Of a DNA stretch of 44,854 nt, positions 24,002 through 33,329 are shown in pieces. Under the pieces are notes generated by a model. It did no database searches, was not told where the DNA came from, and was given only the letters and a program-made list of their open reading frames with translations. Source of the stretch: Rhodobacteraceae bacterium UBA6796 (lineage in GTDB: Bacteria > Pseudomonadota > Alphaproteobacteria > Rhodobacterales > Rhodobacteraceae); contig DKFM01000002.1 in NCBI GenBank assembly GCA_002452815.1, positions 1 to 44,854 of the forward strand. The letters run 5' to 3'. Position numbers and translations under genes: made by a program. How positions within the stretch are numbered: the stretch's first letter is position 1; every line of letters starts with the position of its first letter.

Positions 24002-25489
24002 TTACTGGATGCGCTGGCCATTGGCGAGGATTTCGCCACCTTCCTTGAACTCGATCTTCGACGTCATCTCATCCTCGCCCGCGGGCACGGCATAAAGCCC
24101 CATCATCATGCGCGCGAACATCGCCTGATCCTGCGGCATCAGCCCCATCGTCACCAGCTTGTCCATCAGGCCGTTGGCGCCCACCAGCTTCAGGTCGATC
24201 GCACCCAGCGGCATCGGCATGCCCATCGAATTGTCGAAACTCAGCGCGCCCTTGCCAGTCAGATCGGCACCGGCCAGCGTCAGCTGGACGCGATTGATGT
24301 CGAGCGTCTCGACCTCGACCGGCGGCATCGGTTGCGCGGCGCTTTCGGGCGAGAACAGATCCATCGTCGGACGCATCTTCCCGGTCAGGTCGATGACCAG
24401 CGTCGCCGGGTCACGCGGCAGCTGCGCGGTCGGGTCGAACATGCCCCAGATCTCGTCCGAGAGGGTCAGCCCGACCAGACCGATCTTGCCGGTGAAGGGC
24501 TGGGCCGCATCGGATTTCGACAGCGGCAGCGCGAAATCGACGTTCACCTGATCCAGCGCGGCACTCAGCGGCATCGGCAACTGCGGCGAGGTCATTTCCA
24601 TCGTCGTGCCATTGTTGGCCACCTGATAAACCACGCCCTCGGGGCTGAGCGCAAAGTTCAGACGCCCTTGCTGCGCAGCGCCCGCCAGTTTGGTCGCGCC
24701 TTCGGGTGCCTCGGCATCGACCGAATAGCTCGACGCGCCATAGCTTGCATTCATCGACATCGAGAGCCCGGCCGCCAAAGCCGCGGGCATATCCTCCATC
24801 GTCACACCCTCGGGCATCGCCATCGCGCTTTGCAGTTTCAGATCGGCCAACTGCCCATCCAGCGCGAAAGTGCCGCTCCCGTCGGGATCGGCACCCGAGG
24901 CCGTCATCTTGATGCCGGAAATCGCGACATTGGAGTCGACCTTCTGCCCAGCGACGTCCTGCACCTGATATTTGCCCGAGACCCCGCTGATCGACAGCCA
25001 GAGCTTGACCGGAACATTCTTGTCACCATCCAGCACGGTCTGATCCAGATCGACCACGATCTCGGGGGCGGTCACGTCATAGGACAGGTTCTCGGGCGTG
25101 CCCGACACGATGGTCACCGCATTTGCCTGACGGATATTGATCGCCATCTGCATCTGGGCATCCTCGGCAGATTTCGCATCGGCCTCGGCCTTGATCTCGG
25201 GCGAAACCGTCACCTCGACGGTGCCGTCACCCAGCTCGCGCAGCCGCACCTCGGGGATCAGCATGTCGAAGCTGGCCTCGGGGGTTTCGCTTTTCATCTG
25301 CACGCCGCTGACCACCAGCGTGTCACCGGATTTCTCGGTCCCTGCCGTGGTCATGTCGTAGCCATAGGCCGCATATTGCTGTGACCACGCGTCCCACACC
25401 TGTTCGGCAGTGACATCCGCCCACAGCGCCGTGCTTCCCAGAAGCGAAAAACACACACCCAGCCCTGCGGTTTTCAACCGAGTCATCAT
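24002..25489 (-). CDS. DUF2125 domain-containing exported protein
   Basis: The 495-residue product has a signal peptide (MMTRLKTAGLGVCFSLLGSTALWADV) and a long repetitive beta-rich body with many short (S/T)G, DxT and ExxI segments, recognisable as a DUF2125 protein from alphaproteobacteria. No biochemical function is known to me. The start is set at the ATG doublet at 25489 because GGAAGGGTAGG stands just before it and the signal peptide follows; a further upstream ATG would add 20 residues and spoil the signal. It is a monocistronic unit ended by the terminator at 23962-23982. Confidence 0.75.
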   Translation of the reverse strand: MMTRLKTAGLGVCFSLLGSTALWADVTAEQVWDAWSQQYAAYGYDMTTAGTEKSGDTLVVSGVQMKSETPEASFDMLIPEVRLRELGDGTVEVTVSPEIKAEADAKSAEDAQMQMAINIRQANAVTIVSGTPENLSYDVTAPEIVVDLDQTVLDGDKNVPVKLWLSISGVSGKYQVQDVAGQKVDSNVAISGIKMTASGADPDGSGTFALDGQLADLKLQSAMAMPEGVTMEDMPAALAAGLSMSMNASYGASSYSVDAEAPEGATKLAGAAQQGRLNFALSPEGVVYQVANNGTTMEMTSPQLPMPLSAALDQVNVDFALPLSKSDAAQPFTGKIGLVGLTLSDEIWGMFDPTAQLPRDPATLVIDLTGKMRPTMDLFSPESAAQPMPPVEVETLDINRVQLTLAGADLTGKGALSFDNSMGMPMPLGAIDLKLVGANGLMDKLVTMGLMPQDQAMFARMMMGLYAVPAGEDEMTSKIEFKEGGEILANGQRIQ

Positions 25490-25609
25490 CCTACCCTTCC
25501 GGTTTGAAATCGTTGCGCGCAGCATCCCGTGGTGCGCCACGATGGTCAAGGGCTTGCTGGCTTGCTAGGAGGTAAGGAAAGGGTGACCAGACAGCGACAG
25601 GAGAGGCAG

Positions 25610-26221
25610 ATGATCCGGCTCGATATTGACGATGGCCTTTGGACGGTAACGATCGACCGGCCCGAAAAGGCAAACTCCCTGACCCGGGCGATGCTGGGCG
25701 AGATTGCCGATATCGCCGAACGCGCCGGGCGCGAAGAAGCGCGGGTGTTCGTGTTGCGCGGCGAGGGCAAGGTGTTTTCGGCGGGCGCCGATCTGGACGA
25801 GGCGCGCGCCGGGCTTGCCACCGATCCGGTCTGGGAGCGGCTGTCGGGCGCGATCGCGGCGCTGCCCTGCCTGACCATCGCGGCGCTGAACGGCACGCTC
25901 GCGGGGGGCGCGATGGGCATGGTTCTGGCCTGCGATCTGCGCATCGCCGTGCCGGGCGCGAAGGTCTTCTACCCGGTGATGAAGCTGGGCTTCCTGCCGC
26001 AGCCTTCGGACCCGAAACGGATGGCCGCGCTGATCGGTCCGGCACGCAGCAAGATGATCCTGATGGCAGGGCAGAAGATCGAGGCCGCAGAAGCCCGCGA
26101 CTGGGGGCTGATCGACCGGATTGTCGCCCCCGAGGCGCTGGCCGATACCGTGGCCACGCTGGCCGCCGATGCCCGCGCCGCCAGCCCCGCCCATGTGGCC
26201 GGGATCAAGGCGCTGATCTGA
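25610..26221 (+). CDS. Crotonase-fold (enoyl-CoA hydratase/isomerase family) protein without catalytic glutamates
   Basis: The 203-residue protein has the crotonase fold: WTVTIDRPEKANSLT, VFSAGADLDEA (first oxyanion-hole loop) and ALNGTLAGGAMGMVLACDLRIA. Classical hydratases use two glutamates, one in GGGCE and one in PEIxLG. Here the aligned positions are Gly103 (AMGM) and Val123 (PVMKLG), so ordinary hydration is unlikely. The chain also stops about 50 residues short of the usual length, losing the C-terminal helices. The ATG at 25610 is preceded by GGAGAGG. Annotation as enoyl-CoA hydratase is by fold only; another CoA-thioester reaction or a non-catalytic role is possible. Confidence 0.8.
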   Translation: MIRLDIDDGLWTVTIDRPEKANSLTRAMLGEIADIAERAGREEARVFVLRGEGKVFSAGADLDEARAGLATDPVWERLSGAIAALPCLTIAALNGTLAGGAMGMVLACDLRIAVPGAKVFYPVMKLGFLPQPSDPKRMAALIGPARSKMILMAGQKIEAAEARDWGLIDRIVAPEALADTVATLAADARAASPAHVAGIKALI

Positions 26222-26228
26222 CATGCAG

Positions 26229-26255
26229 ACGCCCGGGGCAACCCACCCCGGGCGT
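26229..26255. terminator. Convergent terminator hairpin
   Basis: A perfect 10-bp stem (ACGCCCGGGG/CCCCGGGCGT) with a 7-base loop lies between the convergent crotonase-fold and DUF2853 genes. The T-tract is poor on either side (GTTG, TCTG), so efficiency is uncertain, but the position fits a shared terminator. Confidence 0.6.
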
Positions 26256-26279
26256 GTTGCGATCCGATACCCGATCGGC

Positions 26280-26621
26280 TCAGCCGTAAACGGCTTCCTT
26301 GCCGAAATGCTTGGTCAGCATGTAATAGACCACGGCACGGTATTTGTTGCGCTCCGAACGACCATAGGTCTCGATCACCGCGTCGATCGCATCCATCAGC
26401 TCGGGGCCATCGGCAAGCCCGAGTTTCTTGATGAGGAAATTGTTCTTCACGGTTTCCAGTTCGGCCGGCTGACCCGCCGCCACCGTCGAGGAATCCGCAT
26501 TGTAGATTGCCGGACCACAGCCGACCGTGACCTTGGTCAGCAGGTCCATATCCGGCGTCATACCGCATTTGTTTTGCAGATCATCCGCGTATTTGGCGAT
26601 CAGATCGTCGCGTTTACCCAT
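26280..26621 (-). CDS. DUF2853 family protein
   Basis: The 113-residue, all-helical-looking product (MGKRDDLIAKYADDLQNKCGM ... GRSERNKYRAVVYYMLTKHFGKEAVYG) matches the small DUF2853 family common in alphaproteobacteria. No function is known. It has no signal peptide or membrane segment. GAGTGAGAA precedes the ATG. It is a single-gene unit between two terminator-like regions. Confidence 0.75.
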   Translation of the reverse strand: MGKRDDLIAKYADDLQNKCGMTPDMDLLTKVTVGCGPAIYNADSSTVAAGQPAELETVKNNFLIKKLGLADGPELMDAIDAVIETYGRSERNKYRAVVYYMLTKHFGKEAVYG

Positions 26622-26761
26622 TTTCTCACTCCCACCTGTCCGGTTTGCTTATGCATGGGCGGGCCCCATGTCGGACCAAAGCGTAAGAGGAAAGGCGACG
26701 CAGAACCAAGGGAAATCTGCGCCCTTCCTCCCCCCTGCCGTACGGGCAAGCGGCAAATGGC

Positions 26762-27322
26762 TTAGCCGCGCTTGAGCTGGATGAAATATTGGTTGGCCAG
26801 CAGCGTCAGTTCGGCCCGGCTACCCAAGAGCCCCATGACCGCCTCGACCGCGCGCTTGACCGGCGCCCCGCTGCGTTCGCTTTGCCAGTTGAAATCATCG
26901 CCCGAGATGATGCCGTTCAGCTTCACCTTGCGCAGGCTCATCTCCAGATCCTGTCCGATGAAGGGCTCGTTATGGTTACCGTCCAGATAGATCCAGTCGA
27001 GGCTGTGATCGGGCATCGCGGCCAGCGCCACATCCGACATCGCCCGGTGAATGGTGACGCGGCTGTCATCCTTGAACTTTTCAACGACCGACAGGTATTT
27101 CTCTTCCATCAGGTCTTCGTTCTTCTTGCGCCCGAAACCGGTGTTGCCGAATTCCGGCTGATAGAGCCAGGGGTCGATCAGATGCAGGGCGGCGGGCTCG
27201 CATTCGTTCAGGATGCGCTCCGAGAAGTTGCCCTCCCACACACCGACCTCGGCGCAGACCGCCCCTTTCGGCATCATAGCCAGCAATTTACCGCGCACGC
27301 GGTCCCGTTTCGACGTTTCCAT
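26762..27322 (-). CDS. Class I SAM-dependent methyltransferase
   Basis: The 186-residue product has a Rossmann-type methyltransferase core: motif I AEVGVWEGNFSE (about 24-35), the acidic strand end LHLIDPW (about 47-53), and DWIYLDGNHNEPF (about 108-120) in the place of motif IV. The closest recognised type is the Methyltransf_24-like group, which acts on diverse small molecules or sugars. The substrate is unknown. The ATG follows GGGCAGTAA without a strong ribosome binding site. It lies near ahcY, which recycles the SAH product of all methyltransferases, but a terminator separates the two genes. Confidence 0.75.
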   Translation of the reverse strand: METSKRDRVRGKLLAMMPKGAVCAEVGVWEGNFSERILNECEPAALHLIDPWLYQPEFGNTGFGRKKNEDLMEEKYLSVVEKFKDDSRVTIHRAMSDVALAAMPDHSLDWIYLDGNHNEPFIGQDLEMSLRKVKLNGIISGDDFNWQSERSGAPVKRAVEAVMGLLGSRAELTLLANQYFIQLKRG

Positions 27323-27412
27323 TTACTGCCCTCACTCGCCTTTTCCCGGCGCATTTTACCTGCCGGGACGATATCGCGGGGCCAAGGATCTGCAAATGGA
27401 GATCACAGCAAA

Positions 27413-27444
27413 ACGGCGGCGGGATCGGAAAATCCCGCCGCCGT
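27413..27444 (-). terminator. Rho-independent terminator of ahcY
   Basis: A perfect 13-bp stem (ACGGCGGCGGGAT and its complement, 6-base loop) is followed on the - strand by TTTTGCT. It begins about 18 bases after the ahcY stop. Confidence 0.85.
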
Positions 27445-27461
27445 GGTAAGCGAAGCACAGA

Positions 27462-28853
<1,392 letters not shown>

Positions 28854-28858
28854 AATGC

Positions 28859-28907
28859 GGCTCCCCAATACTCAGTTGGGGCTCCTTACCATTCCATCTC
28901 TTAATGG
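28859..28907 (-). promoter_or_regulatory. Two-hairpin leader of ahcY, candidate cis-regulatory RNA
   Basis: On the - strand two hairpins stand in tandem just before the ahcY start. The first pairs CCATT with AATGG (28903-28907 with 28889-28893; an alternative CCAT/ATGG pairing uses 28894-28897). The second is GG-AG-CCCCAA / UUGGGG-AG-CC with a CUGAGUA loop (28859-28868 with 28876-28885), containing symmetrical AG/AG mismatches and ending 5 bases before the ATG. No clear Shine-Dalgarno stands outside the stem; GGGGAG and GGAG are inside it, so folding should limit initiation. I could not match it to a known SAM, SAH or SAM/SAH riboswitch consensus. Confidence 0.4.
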
Positions 28908-28957
28908 ACAATGACGCGATCCGGGGCGCGGAAAGGGGCTGTGGCCACTACTAGGGA

Positions 28958-29467
28958 TCAGCTGCTGGCTGCGCCGGTCATGGTTTCCAGCATCGCGACG
29001 GGGTCGCTGGTCGGGGTCCAGTCGACGCCCGAATTGATCACGCAGGCCACACCGTCGGCGCGCACATAAACCGCCGTCCAGGTGCCCATCACTTCCGAGG
29101 CCCACAGCTCGACATGGCGGTGATCGTCCATCGGCGCCTGCGTCACCGGATGTTCCCCGAAATCATGCGCCAGGGTCGTCAGCAATTCGGGGCGGTGGTC
29201 GCAATAGGGCACGTTGACCGCCTGCGCCTCGCCGATCTCGGTGATCGTGTCGAAAACCGACAGATCGCCATACAGCGGCGCGCCGCCCATATCGTCCATC
29301 GGGCGCCCATAGGCCGCAAAATCGCCCACGCTTGCGGTTTGCGTCTGCGCGGCGGGCGCCGCATTGTCACCGGCGCCAACCCCGGTGGTGGCCGCCATCA
29401 CCGATACGGCCACAGAAGCCATGGCGGCGGTTGCAAAGGTAGCAAGGGTCAGCGATTTCGGGTGCAT
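28958..29467 (-). CDS. Hypothetical secreted protein
   Basis: The 169-residue product starts with a signal peptide (MHPKSLTLATFATAAMASVAVSVMAA, cleavage near residue 26) and then an Ala/Gln-rich linker. The mature part has two cysteines (in VPYCDHRPEL and GVACVINSG) that could form a disulfide in the periplasm. I recognise no domain. It is read towards ahcY from 100 bases upstream, so some ahcY transcripts may start in front of this gene. GAGGG stands before the ATG. Confidence 0.7.
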   Translation of the reverse strand: MHPKSLTLATFATAAMASVAVSVMAATTGVGAGDNAAPAAQTQTASVGDFAAYGRPMDDMGGAPLYGDLSVFDTITEIGEAQAVNVPYCDHRPELLTTLAHDFGEHPVTQAPMDDHRHVELWASEVMGTWTAVYVRADGVACVINSGVDWTPTSDPVAMLETMTGAASS

Positions 29468-29597
29468 GGATCAGCCCTCTTCGTTGGATGCGTTCAACCA
29501 GACAACGCAATCCGCGCCGATATGGTTCCCTACGGTTTACAGCCCCGCCCCCAGCGGCTAGCTCTGGGGCGCTGAACGGACCCGATCTGGAGGGGTG

Positions 29598-30191
29598 ATG
29601 ACGAAACGCGCGTGGCAGCGGATGCTTTCGGGGCGCAGGCTGGATCTGCTGGACCCGACACCGATGGACATAGAGATCGAGGACATTGCCCACGGGCTGG
29701 CCTTCGTCGCGCGCTGGAACGGTCAGACGCTGGGCGACTGGCCCTATTCGGTGGCCGAACATTCGATTCTGGTGGAACAGATCTTCAGCCGCCAGAACCC
29801 CGGGGTCGGTGCGCGCTGGCAACTGGCCGCGCTGCTGCATGATGCGCCCGAATATGTGCTGGGCGACATGATCAGCCCGGTGAAAGCGACGATCGGCCCC
29901 GGCTATGGCGAACTGGACGCCCGCCTGACGGCCGCCGTCCATCTGCGCTTTGGCCTGCCCGCCACGCTGCCAGCGCCGATCAAGAAAGCAATCAAGGCGG
30001 CAGACATCATCTCGGCCCGGCTGGAGGCCGAGCAGATCGCGGGATTTTCAACGAAAGAAGCGGATAAGCTGTTTGGCCGCCCCGATCCGGGGGTGATCCG
30101 GGGGCTGACGATCCGCCTGCGCCCCCCGGCCGAGGTCCGCGCGGATTACACCGCGCGTCACCACACCTTGCTCGCCGCGATCAGCGGCTGA
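29598..30191 (+). CDS. HD-domain phosphohydrolase, YfbR-like
   Basis: The 197-residue product carries the HD metal-binding set: His55 (SVAEHSIL), His81-Asp82 (AALLHDAPEYVLGDMISPVK) and Asp136 (AIKAADIISARLEAEQI). This arrangement with HDAPE is typical of YfbR-type 5'-deoxynucleotidases acting on dNMPs, though other small HD hydrolases share it. The ATG at 29598 is preceded by GGAGGGG; an overlapping GTG just upstream is less likely. It stands alone, divergent from the secreted-protein gene. Confidence 0.82.
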   Translation: MTKRAWQRMLSGRRLDLLDPTPMDIEIEDIAHGLAFVARWNGQTLGDWPYSVAEHSILVEQIFSRQNPGVGARWQLAALLHDAPEYVLGDMISPVKATIGPGYGELDARLTAAVHLRFGLPATLPAPIKKAIKAADIISARLEAEQIAGFSTKEADKLFGRPDPGVIRGLTIRLRPPAEVRADYTARHHTLLAAISG

Positions 30192-30273
30192 ACTTGTATT
30201 CGCCCTTTTTCGGTGCGCGCGGGGCATAGCCGCCCATCGCAAGGGTCAACACATCACCAAGCATACGGAACAT
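30181..30273 (-). CDS. Small basic 30-residue protein
   Basis: A short frame (MFRMLGDVLTLAMGGYAPR followed by a Lys-rich tail ending YKFSR) lies antisense to the last codons of the HD gene and fills most of the gap before the LysR gene. It has a well-placed GGAG 7 bases before its ATG. The first half is hydrophobic and the second basic, which could suit a peripheral membrane peptide. Evidence is limited to the ribosome binding site and the peptide's composition; I do not recognise a family. Confidence 0.45.
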   Translation of the reverse strand: MFRMLGDVLTLAMGGYAPRAPKKGEYKFSR

Positions 30274-30371
30274 TTTCAATCTCCAACATCACTGTTCTGT
30301 TTCCTATTTGCGTTGACTTGCGCCATTTTGCGAGTCAGGAATTTTACCGTGAATGTTAGGAAAACTAACAG

Positions 30372-31250
30372 ATGAGTGAAATCGACTGGCGCAAGATGCC
30401 GCCCCTGACGGCGCTGCGGGCCTTTGCGGCGACCGCCCGCGCAGGCGGGTTCAGCGCTGCGGCGCGCAGGCTTAATGTGACGCATGCCGCCGTGGCCCAG
30501 CAGGTCCGCGCGCTGGAGGCGGATCTGGGCACCGAACTGGTCTGGCGCGAGGGCCGCAGCCTGCACCTGACGCCCGAAGGCGAACGACTGGCCGCTGTGC
30601 TGACCGACAGTTTCACGATGATCCAGACCGCGGTCGAAGGCCTGCGCGCGCACAAGACGGAACGCCCGCTGACCGTGACCCTGCCGCCCGCTTTCGCCGC
30701 CGAGTGGCTGATGCCGCGATTGGCGCGGTTCTGGAAGAAACATCCCGATGTGGCGCTCTCGCTGCTGCCCGAACCGCGCACGGTCGATCTGCGCGAGGTC
30801 GGCGCCAGCCTTGGCATCCGGTTCGGCAGTGGCGGCTGGAGCGGCGTGCATTCCGAATTCCTGACAGCTGCGCCACAGGTCGTCGTGGCCGCGCCGGAAC
30901 TGCTGGGCGGGCGCACGAAACTGTCGCTGCGCGAAATGTCGATGCTGCCCTGGATTCGCGAGGGCGACTGGCCCGAGCAGATGCAACTGCTGGAATCCAT
31001 CGGTCTGAAACCCGCCGCGCTGAAATTCACCGATTTCCCGAACGAAGAACTGGCCCTGTCCGCCGCGCGCGAAGGCATCGGCCTGCATCTGGAGACAGAG
31101 GCCCTGATCGAAGAGGATCTGAAACTCGGCTGGCTGGTGAAGATCCACGAGTTGAACACCGAAAACCTGGGCTATTATGTCGTCTGGCCACCGGGCCCGA
31201 TGAGCGCTGCGGCAAAGACTTTCGTCGACTGGCTGAAATCCGAAACCTGA
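30372..31250 (+). CDS. LysR-family transcriptional regulator (GcvA-like)
   Basis: The 292-residue product has an N-terminal winged helix-turn-helix (PPLTALRAFAATARAGGFSAAARRLNVTHAAVAQQVRALEADLG, about residues 10-55) and a LysR substrate-binding domain. The opening MPPLTALRAFAA and VTHAAVAQQVRALE pattern is that of the GcvA subgroup. Its effector and targets are unknown. The upstream region is AT-rich for this genome (TTAGGAAAACTAACA just before the start, an imperfect inverted repeat), which might hold its own operator. Confidence 0.88.
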   Translation: MSEIDWRKMPPLTALRAFAATARAGGFSAAARRLNVTHAAVAQQVRALEADLGTELVWREGRSLHLTPEGERLAAVLTDSFTMIQTAVEGLRAHKTERPLTVTLPPAFAAEWLMPRLARFWKKHPDVALSLLPEPRTVDLREVGASLGIRFGSGGWSGVHSEFLTAAPQVVVAAPELLGGRTKLSLREMSMLPWIREGDWPEQMQLLESIGLKPAALKFTDFPNEELALSAAREGIGLHLETEALIEEDLKLGWLVKIHELNTENLGYYVVWPPGPMSAAAKTFVDWLKSET

Positions 31251-31323
31251 GCACGACAACCGCGGCACCCCTTGATTGATCGGGGGAACAGGGCCTATCT
31301 CGGAACAGGACACGACGGAAACG

Positions 31324-31719
31324 ATGCCCCAGGGGGCGGAAAGTGGGCAAATGCGCAATGCTGCATTGATGTTGGGCATAATTGGCGGGCTGATCGCCAT
31401 GCTCGTCGGGTTTTTCAGCTATGGCTACACCGAGGTCGTCAACACCCATGCAGAGGTCGGCGAAATCTTCGGGCAAGTCGACAATGCGCAACTGATCCGC
31501 ACGGCGAGCTTTCTGGCCCCGTTGCTGGCAATTGCCGGGGGCGCCATGGCCAAGGTCCGCGCGCTTTGGGGCGGGGTCTTGATGATCTTGTCCGCAGGCC
31601 TGATCTATGTCGCCTTCGGCTTCGGCGTCTTTACGATGTTTCCGATCGGGTTTTGCCTGTTGGGTGGCGTGCTGGCGATCGCGGCCGGAAAACCGGACGA
31701 GCCGAAAGCGCATTTCTGA
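31324..31719 (+). CDS. Small integral membrane protein, unknown function
   Basis: The 131-residue product has four probable membrane helices (ALMLGIIGGLIAMLVGFFSYGY, ASFLAPLLAIAGGAMA, ALWGGVLMILSAGLIYVAF, VFTMFPIGFCLLGGVLAIAAG). I do not recognise a family beyond DUF-type four-helix membrane proteins. The ATG at 31324 is chosen because the only earlier in-frame start is a TTG without a convincing site; another ATG at 31351 is possible. It follows the LysR gene on the same strand by 73 bases and may be co-transcribed. A weak hairpin (GGCGCC x2, 31730-31747) lies after it. Confidence 0.65.
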   Translation: MPQGAESGQMRNAALMLGIIGGLIAMLVGFFSYGYTEVVNTHAEVGEIFGQVDNAQLIRTASFLAPLLAIAGGAMAKVRALWGGVLMILSAGLIYVAFGFGVFTMFPIGFCLLGGVLAIAAGKPDEPKAHF

Positions 31720-31815
31720 GGCATGATCCGGCGCCAATGCGGGCGCCTCTTACCCCTGCAATCCGGTGATCTTCATGACCGTCGGCATAAAGGCAATCGT
31801 CACGCCCGCCAGATC

Positions 31816-32361
31816 TCAGCTGCCTGACAGAAGCGGTGCGACGGCCGCCCGGATCGCGGACGATTCCGGCTTGGTCAGCGCGCCCCAGGTCGCCACCACC
31901 TGACCTTCGCCATCCAGCAGGACCTTGTTGAAGTTCCACATCGGCACAAAGCCCTGCGTTTCGCGCAGCCACTGATAGAACGGATGCGCCTGCGCGCCCC
32001 GCACATGGGTGATGTCGGTCATCGGCAGGGTGATGCCATAGGTCAGCGCACAGAATTCCTTGACCTTGGCGGCGCTGTCGTATTCCTGCGCGAAATCGTT
32101 CGACGGAACCGCCAGCACCACCAACCCTTTGGGCCCCAGGGTTTCGTGCAGGTCCTGCAAGCCTTCCAGTTGCGGCGTGAACCCGCACATCGAGGCGGTG
32201 TTCACCACCAGCACCGGCCGCCCGCGCCAGTCCGCCGTGTCCAGCGTGCCACCGTCGATCGACTCGAAGATGAAGCCCGGCGCTGCCTCCTGCGCGCTCA
32301 GGGCGCCCGCGAGCGTCGCCCACACCGTTGCCGCCGCGATCATCAAGCCTTTCAAACCCAT
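31816..32361 (-). CDS. Glutathione peroxidase family protein, exported
   Basis: The 181-residue product is a thioredoxin-fold peroxidase with an N-terminal signal peptide (MGLKGLMIAAATVWATLAGALSAQ), so it should act in the periplasm. The peroxidatic cysteine is in VNTASMCGFTPQLEG, and WNFNKVLLDGEG carries the Trp-Asn pair of the active site. The usual FPCNQFG segment reads VPSNDFA, so the common resolving cysteine is absent; reduction may need glutathione or another partner. Its ATG overlaps the TspO-like stop (TGATG). It sits in a likely oxidative-stress cluster. Confidence 0.88.
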   Translation of the reverse strand: MGLKGLMIAAATVWATLAGALSAQEAAPGFIFESIDGGTLDTADWRGRPVLVVNTASMCGFTPQLEGLQDLHETLGPKGLVVLAVPSNDFAQEYDSAAKVKEFCALTYGITLPMTDITHVRGAQAHPFYQWLRETQGFVPMWNFNKVLLDGEGQVVATWGALTKPESSAIRAAVAPLLSGS

Positions 32362-33065
32362 CACGAAACCTTTCTTTTCCAAACCACCAAAGCCACCAGC
32401 GCAAAGATGCCAAAGCCCGCAAGCCCGACCACGGGAACATTTGCGGGGCTCAGATTGGCGACGATCACCCCCATCAACGCCCAGCCGACCCCGAATGCGT
32501 AGCTGAGTGCGTTTGGGCGTTGCCATTGCACCGCAAGTGCCACGATCAGGATCAACGCCAACAGGACCAGCGCCGCCGCCTGCGCCGACAGCACACCATA
32601 GCCCCCCAGCACGACCGCGATCGCCACGCCCGTTGCCGCCGTCAGCCACCCGGCATAGAGCCCGACGGGCCCCGCGGCCCAGATGCCATCGGGGGCGCGC
32701 AGCAGTGCGGCAATCGCCCCCGCCGCCATGAAGATAATCATCACGGTGGCGGCCAGCGGCTGCAGATTTGCAACCGTGATCCAGAACACCCCGATCAGAA
32801 GGCTGGCCGCCAGCGGCGCGCGCATCGCTTGCCAGCCCGGATCGTGCCGCGCGCGCATGACCCCATAAACCGCGCCGGCCGCCAGCCACAGATAGATCAC
32901 CCCCCAGATCGAGAACGCCCAGCCCACCGGCTGCACCGGCCAACTGTCCTGCACCACCGGAAACTGGCCGGGGGTAAACCCGTTGAAGCCATTGCTTGCC
33001 AGCGGCGACAGCGCGAAGGCCACTGTCAGGATCAGCACCAGCGGTGCCAGCAGGGGACGGATCAT
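32361..33065 (-). CDS. TspO/MBR-related tryptophan-rich membrane protein
   Basis: The 234-residue product has about six to seven hydrophobic helices and Trp-rich loops (QPVGWAFSIWGVIYLWLAAGAVYG, GVFWITVANLQPLA, YAFGVGWALMGVIVANL). The segment GWAFSIWGVIYLWL is typical of proteins annotated as tryptophan-rich sensory proteins or distant TspO relatives; true TspO has five helices and about 160 residues, so this is a related but longer group. GGAGG stands 8 bases before the ATG. It is coupled to gpx and diverges from the sigma-factor gene. Confidence 0.7.
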   Translation of the reverse strand: MIRPLLAPLVLILTVAFALSPLASNGFNGFTPGQFPVVQDSWPVQPVGWAFSIWGVIYLWLAAGAVYGVMRARHDPGWQAMRAPLAASLLIGVFWITVANLQPLAATVMIIFMAAGAIAALLRAPDGIWAAGPVGLYAGWLTAATGVAIAVVLGGYGVLSAQAAALVLLALILIVALAVQWQRPNALSYAFGVGWALMGVIVANLSPANVPVVGLAGFGIFALVALVVWKRKVS

Positions 33066-33329
33066 CGGACGAACCTCCGGGTCAGGGGCAGCGCCGGCTC
33101 GCAGAGCAAGGCGCGCACCGGTTTCAGCGGCCAGGTCAAACGGCGCGGGGCACGGATGCAAACCCCCGTCCGCGAACGTGAAATCCTGCGGTCGATCACG
33201 GCGATATTCAATCCCTTGGTTGTCACCTGTGCCTCGCTCTGCCATTGTTCCTGCGGAAGAGACGTTGCAACCGCGCAAAAGGTTGCATACGCGCCAGAAA
33301 AATCCCGCGAAGAGGCGTCGAAAGGTCAG

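Noticed and set aside
28859..28907. Known SAM, SAH or SAM/SAH riboswitch before ahcY
   Set aside because: I could not find the conserved core of any of these classes; only the two-hairpin structure is claimed.
30372..31250. HvrB-type regulator of ahcY
   Set aside because: The LysR protein is of the GcvA type and not adjacent to ahcY, so there is no support for this link.
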